DNA of 45,099 nucleotides from Hyphomicrobiales bacterium (GTDB lineage Bacteria; Pseudomonadota; Alphaproteobacteria; Rhizobiales; Devosiaceae), in the NCBI GenBank assembly GCA_027065555.1, contig JAMONS010000036.1, positions 1-45,099 of the forward strand, given 5' to 3'. The notes under the pieces were generated by a model. That model worked only from the letters and a program-made list of their open reading frames with translations, did no database searches and was not told the origin of the DNA. The translations under genes were made by a program, and so were the position numbers. Shown here piece by piece: positions 1-8,427 of this stretch (positions within the stretch are counted from its first letter, which is position 1; every line of letters begins with the position of its first letter).

Positions 1-1
1 A

Positions 2-1138
2 ACGCAGGACAGACGTATGTCTCGTGTAGCTTTAACTACTCATAATGGTGGAGTTGAGGGTGCTATTGAAACTTATAAATCTAACCCAACTCCAAACCTA
101 ATAATTATTGAGACATCTTTGATGGTAGAAGAAATTATTTCTTCTCTTAGTAAATTGGCTGAAGTGTGTGATTCTGGAACACAATTATTGGTTTTAGGAC
201 ACATAAATGATGTTATTCTTTATCGTGAGTTAAAAAGTTTTGGAGTTGCAGAATATTTTGTCTTACCAGTTAGCTCGCAAATATTAGCTAGTGCTATTAG
301 TGAGTTATTTGCTTCAGATGATGCAAAGCCTATTGGGCGCTCCATTGCTTTCATTGGAGCAAAAGGGGGAATAGGTTCTTCAACTATTGCTCATAATAGT
401 GCTTGGGCAATAGCTAATAATATTATGCAAGATGTTGTAATACTTGATATGGATATTGCTTTTGGTACTTCGGGACTTAATTTTAATCAAGATCCAGCAA
501 CAGGAATAGCTGATGCACTATTTGCTAGTGAAACATTAGATGGGCTTAAGCTTGATCGTATTATGTCAAAAGCTGCCAAGCATATTAATTTATTAAGTGC
601 GTCATGCAACCTTGATAAGGTTTATGATTTTAATGAGCGTAGCTTTGAAAATATTATTGAGTTATGTCAGCAAAGTGTGCCGATTGTAATTTTAGACATT
701 CCTCATGTTTGGAATGGTTGGGTAAAACATACCTTATCTATGGTTGATGAAATTGTTATTGTTGTTGAGCCAGACTTGGCAAATCTAAGAAATGCTAAAA
801 ACATAATTGATATATTAAAAACATTGCGCCCAACAGAGGCAGAGCCTTTGTTAATTGTAAATAAGAGTGGTGTTGCAAAACGCCCTGAAATTGTTGCGCA
901 GGAATTTGCTGATTCAATCGAATGTAAATTATTTGAAGAAATTGCTTTTGATAGTGCGGTTTTTGGTACTGCAGCAAATAATGGTCAGATGATTGCTGAA
1001 ATTGCTAAAAATCATAAGGCTGTAGAGGTTTTCAAAAAAATTGCTTCTAGGGTAAGTGGGCGCGATAGTGAGGAAACTAATAAGAAATCAGTTGGGTTAA
1101 GTATTCCAAGTTTGATGAAACTTTTAAAGCGCGCCTAA
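2..1138 (+). CDS. cpaE: Tad pilus assembly ATPase CpaE, C-terminal part (5' truncated by window)
   Basis: CpaE/TadZ is a MinD/ParA-like ATPase that places the Tad (Flp) pilus machine at the cell pole. The reading frame is open to the left edge, and the codons before the first ATG (17) encode TQDRR. This matches the interior of CpaE proteins, where a DRRM-like string precedes the receiver-like domain, so the true start lies upstream. The visible part has the end of a degenerate receiver domain (GHINDVILYRELKSFGV, about residues 60-76 from base 17). A ParA-type ATPase domain follows, with the deviant Walker A KGGIGSST (about 116-123) and the VVILDMDIAFG strand. cpaF follows after 24 bases, in the usual Tad order. 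Family assignment is secure; only the start is missing. Confidence 0.93.
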   Translation, partial: TQDRRMSRVALTTHNGGVEGAIETYKSNPTPNLIIIETSLMVEEIISSLSKLAEVCDSGTQLLVLGHINDVILYRELKSFGVAEYFVLPVSSQILASAISELFASDDAKPIGRSIAFIGAKGGIGSSTIAHNSAWAIANNIMQDVVILDMDIAFGTSGLNFNQDPATGIADALFASETLDGLKLDRIMSKAAKHINLLSASCNLDKVYDFNERSFENIIELCQQSVPIVILDIPHVWNGWVKHTLSMVDEIVIVVEPDLANLRNAKNIIDILKTLRPTEAEPLLIVNKSGVAKRPEIVAQEFADSIECKLFEEIAFDSAVFGTAANNGQMIAEIAKNHKAVEVFKKIASRVSGRDSEETNKKSVGLSIPSLMKLLKRA

Positions 1139-1162
1139 GGGCTTAAGTAAATAGGATAAATA

Positions 1163-2662
1163 ATGTTTGGTAAGCGTACTAATTTTGATAAAAAACTAGG
1201 AAATCAACAGGGAAATAAACCTGTATCTCCAGTTGCTCAAGATAGCCAAACAACTATCACATCTCCTACACAAAAGAAAATAGAAGATAGTGTGCAGCCA
1301 TACTCGCATGAGAAAAAATCAGTGCAAACAGAGAAAGTTGCTACGGGCAGTTCGGATAAGCAATCTGAACAATATTTCTCTATTAGATCTGTAGTATTTT
1401 CAGCACTTATAGATTCACTTGATTTAAGTCAGCTTGCGACAATGGAAGGTGAGGCCGCTCGTGAAGAAATTCGTGATATTGTTTTAGAAATTGTCTCACT
1501 TAAGTCGATTGTTATGTCAATAGCAGATCAAGAAGAATTGCTTGATGATATTTGCGATGATGTATTGGGATATGGACCGCTTGAGCCTTTATTAGCACGT
1601 GATGATATCGCCGATATTATGATAAATGGATCGCAAAAATGTTATATTGAAGTTAATGGTAAGGTTAAACTTACTAATGTTCGCTTTAGAGATGATGCGC
1701 ATTTAATGAATGTTTGTCAGCGCATTGTTAGCCAAGTTGGACGTCGAGTTGATGAAAGTTCGCCAATTTGTGATGCTCGCCTTCCCGATGGCTCACGTGT
1801 TAATGTTATTGCGCCCCCATTAGCCATTGATGGTGCTTCGCTCACTATTCGGAAGTTTAAGAAAGACAAATTGACACTGCCTCAATTAGTAAAGTTTGGC
1901 TCGATTTCACCGGACGGAGCAGAAGTGTTGCGAATTATTGGACGTATCCGAGCAAATGTTCTGATTTCTGGCGGTACTGGCTCGGGTAAAACAACTTTGT
2001 TGAATTGTCTAACTGCTTTTATTGAGCCTGATGAGCGTATTATTACTTGCGAAGATAGTGCTGAATTACAATTACAACAGCCCCACACTGTGCGTCTTGA
2101 AACTAGACCGCCTAATATTGAGGGTGAGGGCGAAGTTACTATGCGTGATTTGGTGAAGAACTGTTTACGTATGCGTCCTGAAAGAATAATTGTGGGTGAG
2201 GTGCGTGGCCCTGAAGCGTTTGATCTTTTGCAAGCTATGAATACGGGGCATGACGGTTCAATGGGAACACTTCACGCTAACTCTCCACGTGAAGCATTAA
2301 GCCGTATTGAATCTATGATTACTATGGGAGGATATTCGCTTCCCTCAAGAACTATTCGTGAGATGATAGTTTCATCGATCGATGTGATAGTTCAAGCATC
2401 TCGTCTTCGTGATGGTTCGCGCCGCATTACTCATATTACTGAAGTGTTGGGAATGGAGGGCGAAGTCATCGTGACGCAAGATGTATTTCTTTATGATATT
2501 ACTGGAGAAGATGAAAACGGGGATCTTACAGGTATTCATTACTCAACGGGTGTAACGAAGCCTAAATTTAATGAAAGAGCTCGTTATTTTAACGAAGAGG
2601 CAAACCTTGTTAGTGCGCTTGAGAGTTCTAATGTTGAACATAAAGAAATGGTAGATAAATAA
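1163..2662 (+). CDS. cpaF: Tad pilus secretion ATPase CpaF/TadA
   Basis: Hexameric type II/IV secretion ATPase that powers extension and retraction of the Tad pilus from the cytoplasmic face of the inner membrane. The first ~70 residues are a polar, Gln/Ser/Lys-rich, probably disordered tail. A conserved N-terminal domain (LLDDICDDVLGYGPLEPLL) follows, then the motor with Walker A GGTGSGKTT (about residues 270-278), the Asp box region (ITCEDSAELQL) and Walker B/Walker His elements (RIIVGEVRGPEAFDLL, GTLHANSPREAL). The length (499 aa) is normal for CpaF. The stop is one base before the tadB ATG, which implies translational coupling. Confidence 0.96.
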   Translation: MFGKRTNFDKKLGNQQGNKPVSPVAQDSQTTITSPTQKKIEDSVQPYSHEKKSVQTEKVATGSSDKQSEQYFSIRSVVFSALIDSLDLSQLATMEGEAAREEIRDIVLEIVSLKSIVMSIADQEELLDDICDDVLGYGPLEPLLARDDIADIMINGSQKCYIEVNGKVKLTNVRFRDDAHLMNVCQRIVSQVGRRVDESSPICDARLPDGSRVNVIAPPLAIDGASLTIRKFKKDKLTLPQLVKFGSISPDGAEVLRIIGRIRANVLISGGTGSGKTTLLNCLTAFIEPDERIITCEDSAELQLQQPHTVRLETRPPNIEGEGEVTMRDLVKNCLRMRPERIIVGEVRGPEAFDLLQAMNTGHDGSMGTLHANSPREALSRIESMITMGGYSLPSRTIREMIVSSIDVIVQASRLRDGSRRITHITEVLGMEGEVIVTQDVFLYDITGEDENGDLTGIHYSTGVTKPKFNERARYFNEEANLVSALESSNVEHKEMVDK

Positions 2663-2663
2663 T

Positions 2664-3638
2664 ATGTCATCATTAATTTTAGCATTATTAGCTTTTTTAT
2701 CTGTTGGAGCATTGGGTGCGGCGTTTGTTCCGTCAATTTTTGGAAATAGCAAAAAAGTTGACAAACGAATAAGTGTTTATTCAGGTAATATGCGAGATAA
2801 AAACAAAACCAAGAATTTGTTACGCAATAAGGAAAATAAGCGCAAAGCCATTCAGCAAGTACTAGATGATCATGCGCAAAAGAATAAGAAAAAGAAACTA
2901 TCCTTAAAGGAAAAAATTTTTCAATCTGGAATGTCTATCAGCAAAGGCGCTTATATTCGTAATGCTATAATTGCTAATGTAATATTTTTTATTGTTTTGT
3001 TTTTAATTGAAACACCTGTTTGGTTTGCAGCAATTATGTCTGTCGGCATGGCCTATGTTGGGGCAATGTGGTTTTTAGGGTTTAAGAAAAAAAGATATCA
3101 AGCAAAATATCTTAACGAATTACCCAATGCTGTAGAAGCGATTGTGCGTGGTATTAAAGCTGGAATGCCATTAAATGATTCAATTAGGGTTGTTGCCAAA
3201 GATGTTAAAGAGCCTGTTCGCAGCGAATTTGCCCGTGTGGTAGCGCAACAAGCAATAGGCAAGGGCATGGCCGATTCTATAATGGTTTTATATGATCGTG
3301 TTCCTGTTTCAGAGGTAAATTTTTTGGTTGTTGTTATTGCTGTGCAAGAGCAATCAGGCGGTAATTTGGCTGAAGCGTTGCAAAATCTTTCTCAAGTGTT
3401 GCGTGATCGTAAAAAAATGAAGGCAAAAGTAAAAGCTATGGCTTCAGAAGCTAAAGCTTCGGCTGGGATTATTGGTTCATTGCCTTTTATTGTAGCAATT
3501 TTAGTATCAATAGCTAGTCCAGGATATTTGAGCCCATTATTTGAAACTCCAATGGGTAATGTTTGGCTGGGGATTGCAGTAGCTATGTTGTCAATGGGTG
3601 GGTTTATTATGAATAAAATGATCCAGTTTGATTATTAG
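2664..3638 (+). CDS. tadB: Tad pilus inner-membrane platform protein TadB
   Basis: Integral membrane platform protein of the Tad secretion system, working with TadC and the CpaF motor. An N-terminal membrane segment (about residues 4-24) is followed by a strongly basic cytoplasmic stretch (about 30-85, many Lys/Arg/Asn). Two membrane segments lie near 105-145. The type II secretion F (T2SSF) domain follows (LPNAVEAIVRGIKAGMPL, then EQSGGNLAEALQNLSQVLRDR), and two closing membrane helices lie near 270-320. The length of 324 aa is typical. It lies between cpaF (1 base upstream) and tadC, as in canonical tad operons. Confidence 0.93.
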   Translation: MSSLILALLAFLSVGALGAAFVPSIFGNSKKVDKRISVYSGNMRDKNKTKNLLRNKENKRKAIQQVLDDHAQKNKKKKLSLKEKIFQSGMSISKGAYIRNAIIANVIFFIVLFLIETPVWFAAIMSVGMAYVGAMWFLGFKKKRYQAKYLNELPNAVEAIVRGIKAGMPLNDSIRVVAKDVKEPVRSEFARVVAQQAIGKGMADSIMVLYDRVPVSEVNFLVVVIAVQEQSGGNLAEALQNLSQVLRDRKKMKAKVKAMASEAKASAGIIGSLPFIVAILVSIASPGYLSPLFETPMGNVWLGIAVAMLSMGGFIMNKMIQFDY

Positions 3639-3674
3639 ACCCTGTTTGTTTATGCGTGTTTGGAATTTGAAATA

Positions 3675-4670
3675 ATGATAAATATAGTTGAGCTATTTAC
3701 CAATAGAGATTCTTTGATGAGTATATTGGCAGCTATTGCAGTTGCTGCAATTATTTTTACCATTGGCGCACATTTTTTTGATCGGGTAGAATTTAAATCA
3801 CGGATAAAGCATGTCGCAAATGAGCGGGAAAGAATGCGCATTGCAGAAATGTCGCGCTTAAGAGAGAGCGAAGGCAAGGTAAATAGTGCAAGAAGTGATA
3901 AAAATTCAAAAGAATATATGGAAACTATTGTTAAGAAGTTCTCATTAAAAAAAGCTTTTGTTGATGATAAAACTCAACTAAAAATGTTACAAGCGGGCTA
4001 TCGTAGTAAATCTGCGATGACAACTTTTCTATTTTTTCGTTTTGTAACCCCTATAATTTTGTTTGTTGTTGTTTTTGCATATTTAGCATTAGTCATGATG
4101 AGTGAAGAGCCGCTTTATTTATCCATGCTCTATTCTTTGGCTGCAGCTTTGATAGGGTCTTATCTTCCTGTGATATTGTTAAAAAACACAATTACTAAAC
4201 GTCAGAAATCGATTAAAAAGGCATGGCCTGATTGTTTGGACTTAATGTTATTATGTGTTGAAAGTGGAATGTCGATAGAGCTTTCATTTAAGAGGGTGGG
4301 TAAAGAAATGGGACAGCAAAGTGCTGAATTGGCTGAAGAGCTAACATTGACCAATGCCGAACTTTCTTTTCTTGAGGAACGCAGTATGGCTTTTAAAAAT
4401 CTTGGGATAAGAACAGGAATTGACGCTGTAAGTTCTGTAATGACTGCTTTGATACAAGCTGATAAATATGGAACGTCTATTGGTCAATCTTTGCGGGTTA
4501 TGGCCGAAGAAGGGCGAAATGATAGGATGATGGCAGCAGAAAAAAAGGCAGCCTCACTGCCGCCAAAACTTACCGTACCACTTATTCTTTTCTTCTTGCC
4601 AGTATTATTCATTGTTATTATGGCGCCAGCAATGTTGAGGATTTTTGGCCCTGGTGGAATAATGTCATAG
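3675..4670 (+). CDS. tadC: Tad pilus inner-membrane platform protein TadC
   Basis: Second T2SSF-domain platform protein of the Tad pilus. The open frame could begin with a TTG at 3660, but the ATG at 3675 has a GGAA about nine bases upstream and gives a cleaner N-terminus (MINIVELFTNRDS), so I chose it (331 aa). Membrane segments lie near residues 15-30, 115-140 and 148-170. The T2SSF core carries AWPDCLDLMLLCVESGMS and the later DKYGTSIGQSLRVMAEEGR motif, and a hydrophobic C-terminal helix ends the protein. It is the last tad gene visible; tadD does not follow, and the next gene belongs to a different pathway after a 111-base gap. Confidence 0.92.
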   Translation: MINIVELFTNRDSLMSILAAIAVAAIIFTIGAHFFDRVEFKSRIKHVANERERMRIAEMSRLRESEGKVNSARSDKNSKEYMETIVKKFSLKKAFVDDKTQLKMLQAGYRSKSAMTTFLFFRFVTPIILFVVVFAYLALVMMSEEPLYLSMLYSLAAALIGSYLPVILLKNTITKRQKSIKKAWPDCLDLMLLCVESGMSIELSFKRVGKEMGQQSAELAEELTLTNAELSFLEERSMAFKNLGIRTGIDAVSSVMTALIQADKYGTSIGQSLRVMAEEGRNDRMMAAEKKAASLPPKLTVPLILFFLPVLFIVIMAPAMLRIFGPGGIMS

Positions 4671-4781
4671 AACGGAATAAATAAAACATTATTGAACTGA
4701 GCTTACATTTCCTAGCTTTGCTTATAATATTATGTTAGATTTAGCGATATTTTTTATAAATTCTAACTATATGAGGCTGGC

Positions 4782-6149
4782 ATGTCAGGAAATCTCTCTC
4801 CTAAAGAATTAGAAAAAGCTGTTGCTAGCGGCGAAATTGACACCATAATTGTAGCGCAAATTGATATGCAGGGGCGCTTGATGGGTAAGCGGTTTCATGC
4901 AGATTTTTTCTTTAAAAGCGAAGTGAATGAAACTCATTCGTGTAATTACTTGCTGGCAACTGATATAGAAATGCTAACTGTTGAAGGCTATAAAGCCACC
5001 TCTTGGCAGGCTGGTTATGGCGATTATATCATGAAGCCAGATATTAGCACTTTACGTCTCATTCCATGGCTTGAAAAAACCGCTTTAGTTTTGTGTGATA
5101 TTAAAGACCATAAAACCCATAAAGACGTACCTCATTCACCACGTGCTATATTAAAAAAGCAAATTGCTCGCCTTGAAAAAATGGACATGAAAGCAATGAT
5201 GGCAACCGAATTAGAATTTCATGTTTTCAAACAAGATTTTGAGCAAGCCCATGATGAGGGATATAGCAATTTAGAACCAATAAGTCCCTATAATGAAGAT
5301 TATCATATTTTCCAAACTACAAAAGAAGAGGGCTTAATGCGAGCAATTCGTAATGGATTGCATGGTGCTGGCATTGTGGTTGAAAATACCAAAGGAGAAG
5401 CAGACGCTGGGCAAGCAGAAGTGAATGTGAAATATTGTGAAGCGCTAGAAGTTGCAGATAATCACGTTATTATAAAAAATGGCGTAAAAGAAATGGCTTT
5501 TTTGCATGGCAATGCGGTGACGTTTTTGGCAAAATGGAGCGCCAAGGCTGCTGGAAATTCTTCGCATATTCATCAATCCCTATGGAGCAAAGAGGGCGAA
5601 CCACTTTTCTATGATGAAAAAGAAAAGCACGCCATGTCTATGGTTATGCGCTCATATATGGCAGGATTATTGGCGCACGCTAGTGAGACGACTTTGTTTC
5701 TTGCCCCTTACATAAATTCATACAAAAGATTTGTTGCAGGAACTTTTGCGCCGACTAAAGCCATTTGGTCAATGGATAATCGTACCGCTGGCTTTAGGGT
5801 CTGTGGGGCGGATAGTAAATCGGTACGAGTTGAATGTCGTATTGGTGGCTCAGACCTAAATCCATATTTAGCACTAGCGGCACAAATTGCCGCTGGTATT
5901 GAGGGTATTGAAAAAAATATGAAGCTAGAAAAAGAGTTTGTTGGTGATGCTTATGGCGGTAAAAATGTGCGTGAAATTCCAGCCACATTACGTGAAGCAA
6001 CAAAAGCATTGGATAATTCAAAAATGCTTCGAAAAGCATTTGGCGATGATGTTATTGAGCATTATATTCATGCCGCTAAGCATGAGCAGAAAGAATTTGA
6101 TGGCATTGTAAGCGATTGGGAAGTTAATCGTGGGTTTGAAAGAGTGTAG
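4782..6149 (+). CDS. Glutamine synthetase-like gamma-glutamyl ligase (amine/amino-alcohol type)
   Basis: ATP-dependent ligase of the glutamine synthetase fold (455 aa). The catalytic signatures are present: the Glu-rich ATELEFHVF strand (about residues 140-148), the ammonia/ATP-site region NSSHIHQSL, the glutamate-binding NRTAGFRV segment and RIGGSDLNPYLALAA. The NLYDLPP-type adenylylation loop of nitrogen-assimilating GlnA is absent, so it is probably not controlled by GlnE. Downstream lie an aldehyde dehydrogenase and an iron alcohol dehydrogenase, a set shared with pathways that attach glutamate to an amine or amino alcohol before oxidation (PuuA, IpuC and actinobacterial GlnA4 are known relatives in function). 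The exact amine cannot be read from the sequence. A true ammonium-assimilating role is less likely. Confidence 0.85.
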   Translation: MSGNLSPKELEKAVASGEIDTIIVAQIDMQGRLMGKRFHADFFFKSEVNETHSCNYLLATDIEMLTVEGYKATSWQAGYGDYIMKPDISTLRLIPWLEKTALVLCDIKDHKTHKDVPHSPRAILKKQIARLEKMDMKAMMATELEFHVFKQDFEQAHDEGYSNLEPISPYNEDYHIFQTTKEEGLMRAIRNGLHGAGIVVENTKGEADAGQAEVNVKYCEALEVADNHVIIKNGVKEMAFLHGNAVTFLAKWSAKAAGNSSHIHQSLWSKEGEPLFYDEKEKHAMSMVMRSYMAGLLAHASETTLFLAPYINSYKRFVAGTFAPTKAIWSMDNRTAGFRVCGADSKSVRVECRIGGSDLNPYLALAAQIAAGIEGIEKNMKLEKEFVGDAYGGKNVREIPATLREATKALDNSKMLRKAFGDDVIEHYIHAAKHEQKEFDGIVSDWEVNRGFERV

Positions 6150-6150
6150 C

Positions 6151-6201
6151 AGTTACTATTGACATAGTTATTTTGTTCCTATATAGTAATTAAATAACTA
6201 T
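6151..6201. promoter_or_regulatory. Nested inverted repeats over the promoter, probable autoregulatory operator
   Basis: Two inverted repeats overlap the promoter. ATAGTTATT (6164-6172) and AATAACTAT (6193-6201) are perfectly complementary over 9 bases. The outer half AGTTACTAT (6151-6159) matches ATAGTAATT (6183-6191) in inverted form at 8 of 9. Dyads placed over the -35/-10 are typical of toxin-antitoxin operators bound by the antitoxin or the complex. That this one is bound is inference. Confidence 0.55.
6159..6187 (+). promoter_or_regulatory. Near-consensus sigma-70 promoter of the toxin-antitoxin module
   Basis: A perfect -35 TTGACA (6159-6164) is followed by exactly 17 bases and a -10 TATAGT (6182-6187). 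It lies 25 bases before the antitoxin ATG and only 10 bases after the stop of the glutamine-synthetase-like gene, so it is a promoter internal to that gene set. Confidence 0.75.
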
Positions 6202-6212
6202 TGGAGAATGAT

Positions 6213-6620
6213 ATGAGCAAATATACACCGATTGAACAACACCTCAAATATACAAAAAAAGAAATTTTACGAATGACTTTTAATGAGGTTGAAACAATTA
6301 TAAATGACAAATTACCTAAATCTGCTCGAAAGTTTCGGGCATGGTGGAGCAATGATGCATCTACACACACACAAGCATTAGCTTGGCTTAAAGCTGGATA
6401 CATTACTGAACGTGTTGATATGAAAGATGAAACGCTGGTTTTCCGACGTGAAGAAATTTTACCCTCTCAAAAGAAAGATATGCAAACGTCTGCACCAGAC
6501 GCTCCTCACCCATTATTCGGCTTGATGAAAGGGCTTATTACAATTCCTGATGACTTGGACCTAACCAAACCTGCAGATCCTGAATGGGGTAAAAATACCT
6601 ATGGCTCTGGTAAAGAATAA
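6213..6620 (+). CDS. Putative antitoxin, DUF7662-like DNA-binding protein
   Basis: Small protein (135 aa) encoded directly before a PIN toxin. The ATG at 6213 is chosen because the upstream TTG at 6201 is itself part of the Shine-Dalgarno TTGGAG. The N-terminal ~75 residues follow a pattern I associate with DUF7662: a YTPIEQHLKY start, a TFNEVETII helix, LPKSARKFRAWWSN, and a closing VFRREE strand. This domain probably binds nucleic acid. The C-terminal tail (LFGLMKGLITIPDDLDLTKP, then PEWGK) resembles tails that antitoxins lay along their toxin. It overlaps the toxin ATG by one base (TAATG). It is not a Phd/YefM, AbrB or RHH antitoxin. The antitoxin role is inferred from position; the domain name is from memory. 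Confidence 0.7.
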   Translation: MSKYTPIEQHLKYTKKEILRMTFNEVETIINDKLPKSARKFRAWWSNDASTHTQALAWLKAGYITERVDMKDETLVFRREEILPSQKKDMQTSAPDAPHPLFGLMKGLITIPDDLDLTKPADPEWGKNTYGSGKE

Positions 6621-7033
6621 TGGAACCATTAATTTTAGATACCTGCGCAATAATATGGATTTCTAGCGGTGAAAAAGTATCAGATATTGCGTTAGATAGT
6701 ATGAAAAAAACTGCTGCAGCAGGAATTTTTACGTATATTTCACCAATTTCAGCTTGGGAATTAGGGTTGCTTGTATCTAAAGGGCGGCTGCCAGCAAAAG
6801 TTAATGAGAGAGTTTGGCTTGATAGAATGTTAGCGCTCCCAATGATGGAATATTCTGAGCTGTCGCCAGATTTACTAATAGGATCATCTTATCTACCAGG
6901 TGTGCCACCAAACGACCCTGCGGACAGAATAATTATTGCAACAGCGCGCCAATATGGTTTGAGTATTATTACACGTGATAAGTTGATATTAAATTATGCA
7001 AAAGATGGGCATGTAAAAGCGATAGCTTGTTAA
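6620..7033 (+). CDS. PIN-domain ribonuclease toxin (VapC-like)
   Basis: PIN-fold endoribonuclease, 137 aa, the usual length for VapC toxins. The acidic metal-binding residues are all in place: D7 in LILDTCAIIW, E47 in SAWELG, D102 in NDPADRIIIATA and D120 in IITRD. The PADRIIIATA and WELGLL strings resemble the Sll0205-type PIN subfamily, which is normally paired with Phd/YefM antitoxins, whereas here the partner is a different protein. The start overlaps the antitoxin stop by one base, so translation is coupled. With all catalytic acids present the toxin appears intact. Confidence 0.87.
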   Translation: MEPLILDTCAIIWISSGEKVSDIALDSMKKTAAAGIFTYISPISAWELGLLVSKGRLPAKVNERVWLDRMLALPMMEYSELSPDLLIGSSYLPGVPPNDPADRIIIATARQYGLSIITRDKLILNYAKDGHVKAIAC

Positions 7034-7043
7034 AGAGAGTAAA

Positions 7044-8426
7044 ATGAAAAAAGTAAAATTAATATCCCCCATAGATGGCTCAATCTATATTAAGCGTGAA
7101 GTTGCAAGTGAGCAAGCAGCAAAGGAAACGATTGCTAATGCAAAACATGCACAAACAGCATGGGCAAATCGTTCAATAGATGAGCGCACAAAATTGGTTA
7201 TGTCTGGCATTGAAAAACTAGGTGAGATGAATGAGGAAATCACTTTAGAATTGGCGCATCAAATGGGTCGCCCTATTCGTTATGGTGGTGAATTTTCTGG
7301 TGTTAGTGAACGCTCAAACTATATGGCCTCGATTGCTAAAAAATCGCTACATCCGATTTTAATTGAAAATAGCGAGAGGTTTGAGCGCAAAATTAAACGA
7401 GTGCCCCATGGTTTGGTTTTTGTTATTGCGCCATGGAATTATCCCTATATGACGGCGATAAATTCTATTGTGCCTGCGCTTATTGCAGGTAATGTTGTGA
7501 TATTAAAACATGCTAGCCAAACGCTAAAAGTTGGCGAGAGATTGGAACAGGCATTGCACGCAGGTGGCGTGCCAAAAGCAGTGTTTCAAAATATAGTACT
7601 TGATCATCAAACAACATCTAATCTAATTGCTGATAATAATTTTGACTTCATTAATTTTACTGGCTCGGTTGGTGGTGGCAAAGCTATTGAAAAAGCTGCG
7701 GCTGGCACGTTTACTCCGATAGGGCTTGAGCTTGGCGGTAAAGATCCTGCTTATGTTATGGAAGATGCGGATATTGATTTAGCGGTTGAAACGCTAATTG
7801 ATGGCGCAATGTTTAATTCGGGGCAATCTTGTTGCGGTATTGAGCGCATATATGTTTGCGAAAAACTTTATGATGAGTTTGTTAAAAAGGCAGTGGCGAT
7901 TGTTTCGCAATATAAGTTGGGTAATCCGCTAGATAAAGAAACTACATTAGGCCCATTGGCGCACGATCGTTTTTCGCAAGATATTAGGGCGCAAATTAAT
8001 GAGGCTATTGCTATGGGAGCAACGCCAATGATTGATGGGGATTTATTTCCTGAGGATAATGGCGGCGCATATCTAGCTCCGCAAATTCTTACCAATGTCA
8101 CCCACGATATGCGCATCATGATGGACGAAACTTTTGGCCCTGCGGTTGGTATTATGAAAGTGTCAACAGATGAGGAAGCCATTTCGCTAATGAATGATAG
8201 TGAATTTGGGCTAACGGCCTCGCTTTGGACTAAAGATATTGAGCGAGCTAAAGATATTGCAGATCAAATTGAAACTGGCACTGTTTTTATGAACAGGGCT
8301 GATTATATTGATCCTGCTTTATGTTGGACGGGTTGTAAGAATACAGGGAGAGGGGGAGCGATGTCAGAAATTGGTTATCATAATCTCACTCGTCCAAAAT
8401 CCTATCATCTCGTAAAGGGAAATTAA
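7044..8426 (+). CDS. NAD(P)-dependent aldehyde dehydrogenase
   Basis: ALDH-superfamily enzyme (460 aa). Visible motifs are the FVIAPWNYPYMTAINSIVPAL N-terminal segment (about 130-150), the nucleotide-binding FTGSVGGGKAI, the general base in LELGGKDP (E229) and the catalytic cysteine in NSGQSC (C263). The C-terminal DETFGPAVGIM segment is also present. It starts 10 bases after the toxin stop and is followed two bases later by an iron alcohol dehydrogenase, so the two dehydrogenases form one transcription unit. Together with the ligase upstream, it probably oxidises a gamma-glutamylated amino-aldehyde to the acid. The precise substrate is unknown. A succinate-semialdehyde-type activity is an alternative. 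Confidence 0.88.
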   Translation: MKKVKLISPIDGSIYIKREVASEQAAKETIANAKHAQTAWANRSIDERTKLVMSGIEKLGEMNEEITLELAHQMGRPIRYGGEFSGVSERSNYMASIAKKSLHPILIENSERFERKIKRVPHGLVFVIAPWNYPYMTAINSIVPALIAGNVVILKHASQTLKVGERLEQALHAGGVPKAVFQNIVLDHQTTSNLIADNNFDFINFTGSVGGGKAIEKAAAGTFTPIGLELGGKDPAYVMEDADIDLAVETLIDGAMFNSGQSCCGIERIYVCEKLYDEFVKKAVAIVSQYKLGNPLDKETTLGPLAHDRFSQDIRAQINEAIAMGATPMIDGDLFPEDNGGAYLAPQILTNVTHDMRIMMDETFGPAVGIMKVSTDEEAISLMNDSEFGLTASLWTKDIERAKDIADQIETGTVFMNRADYIDPALCWTGCKNTGRGGAMSEIGYHNLTRPKSYHLVKGN

Positions 8427-8427
8427 T

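Noticed and set aside
4692-4728. TTGAAC and TATAAT as a promoter of the glutamine-synthetase-like gene
   Set aside because: The spacing of 25 bases is too long for sigma-70, and no other -35 fits well.
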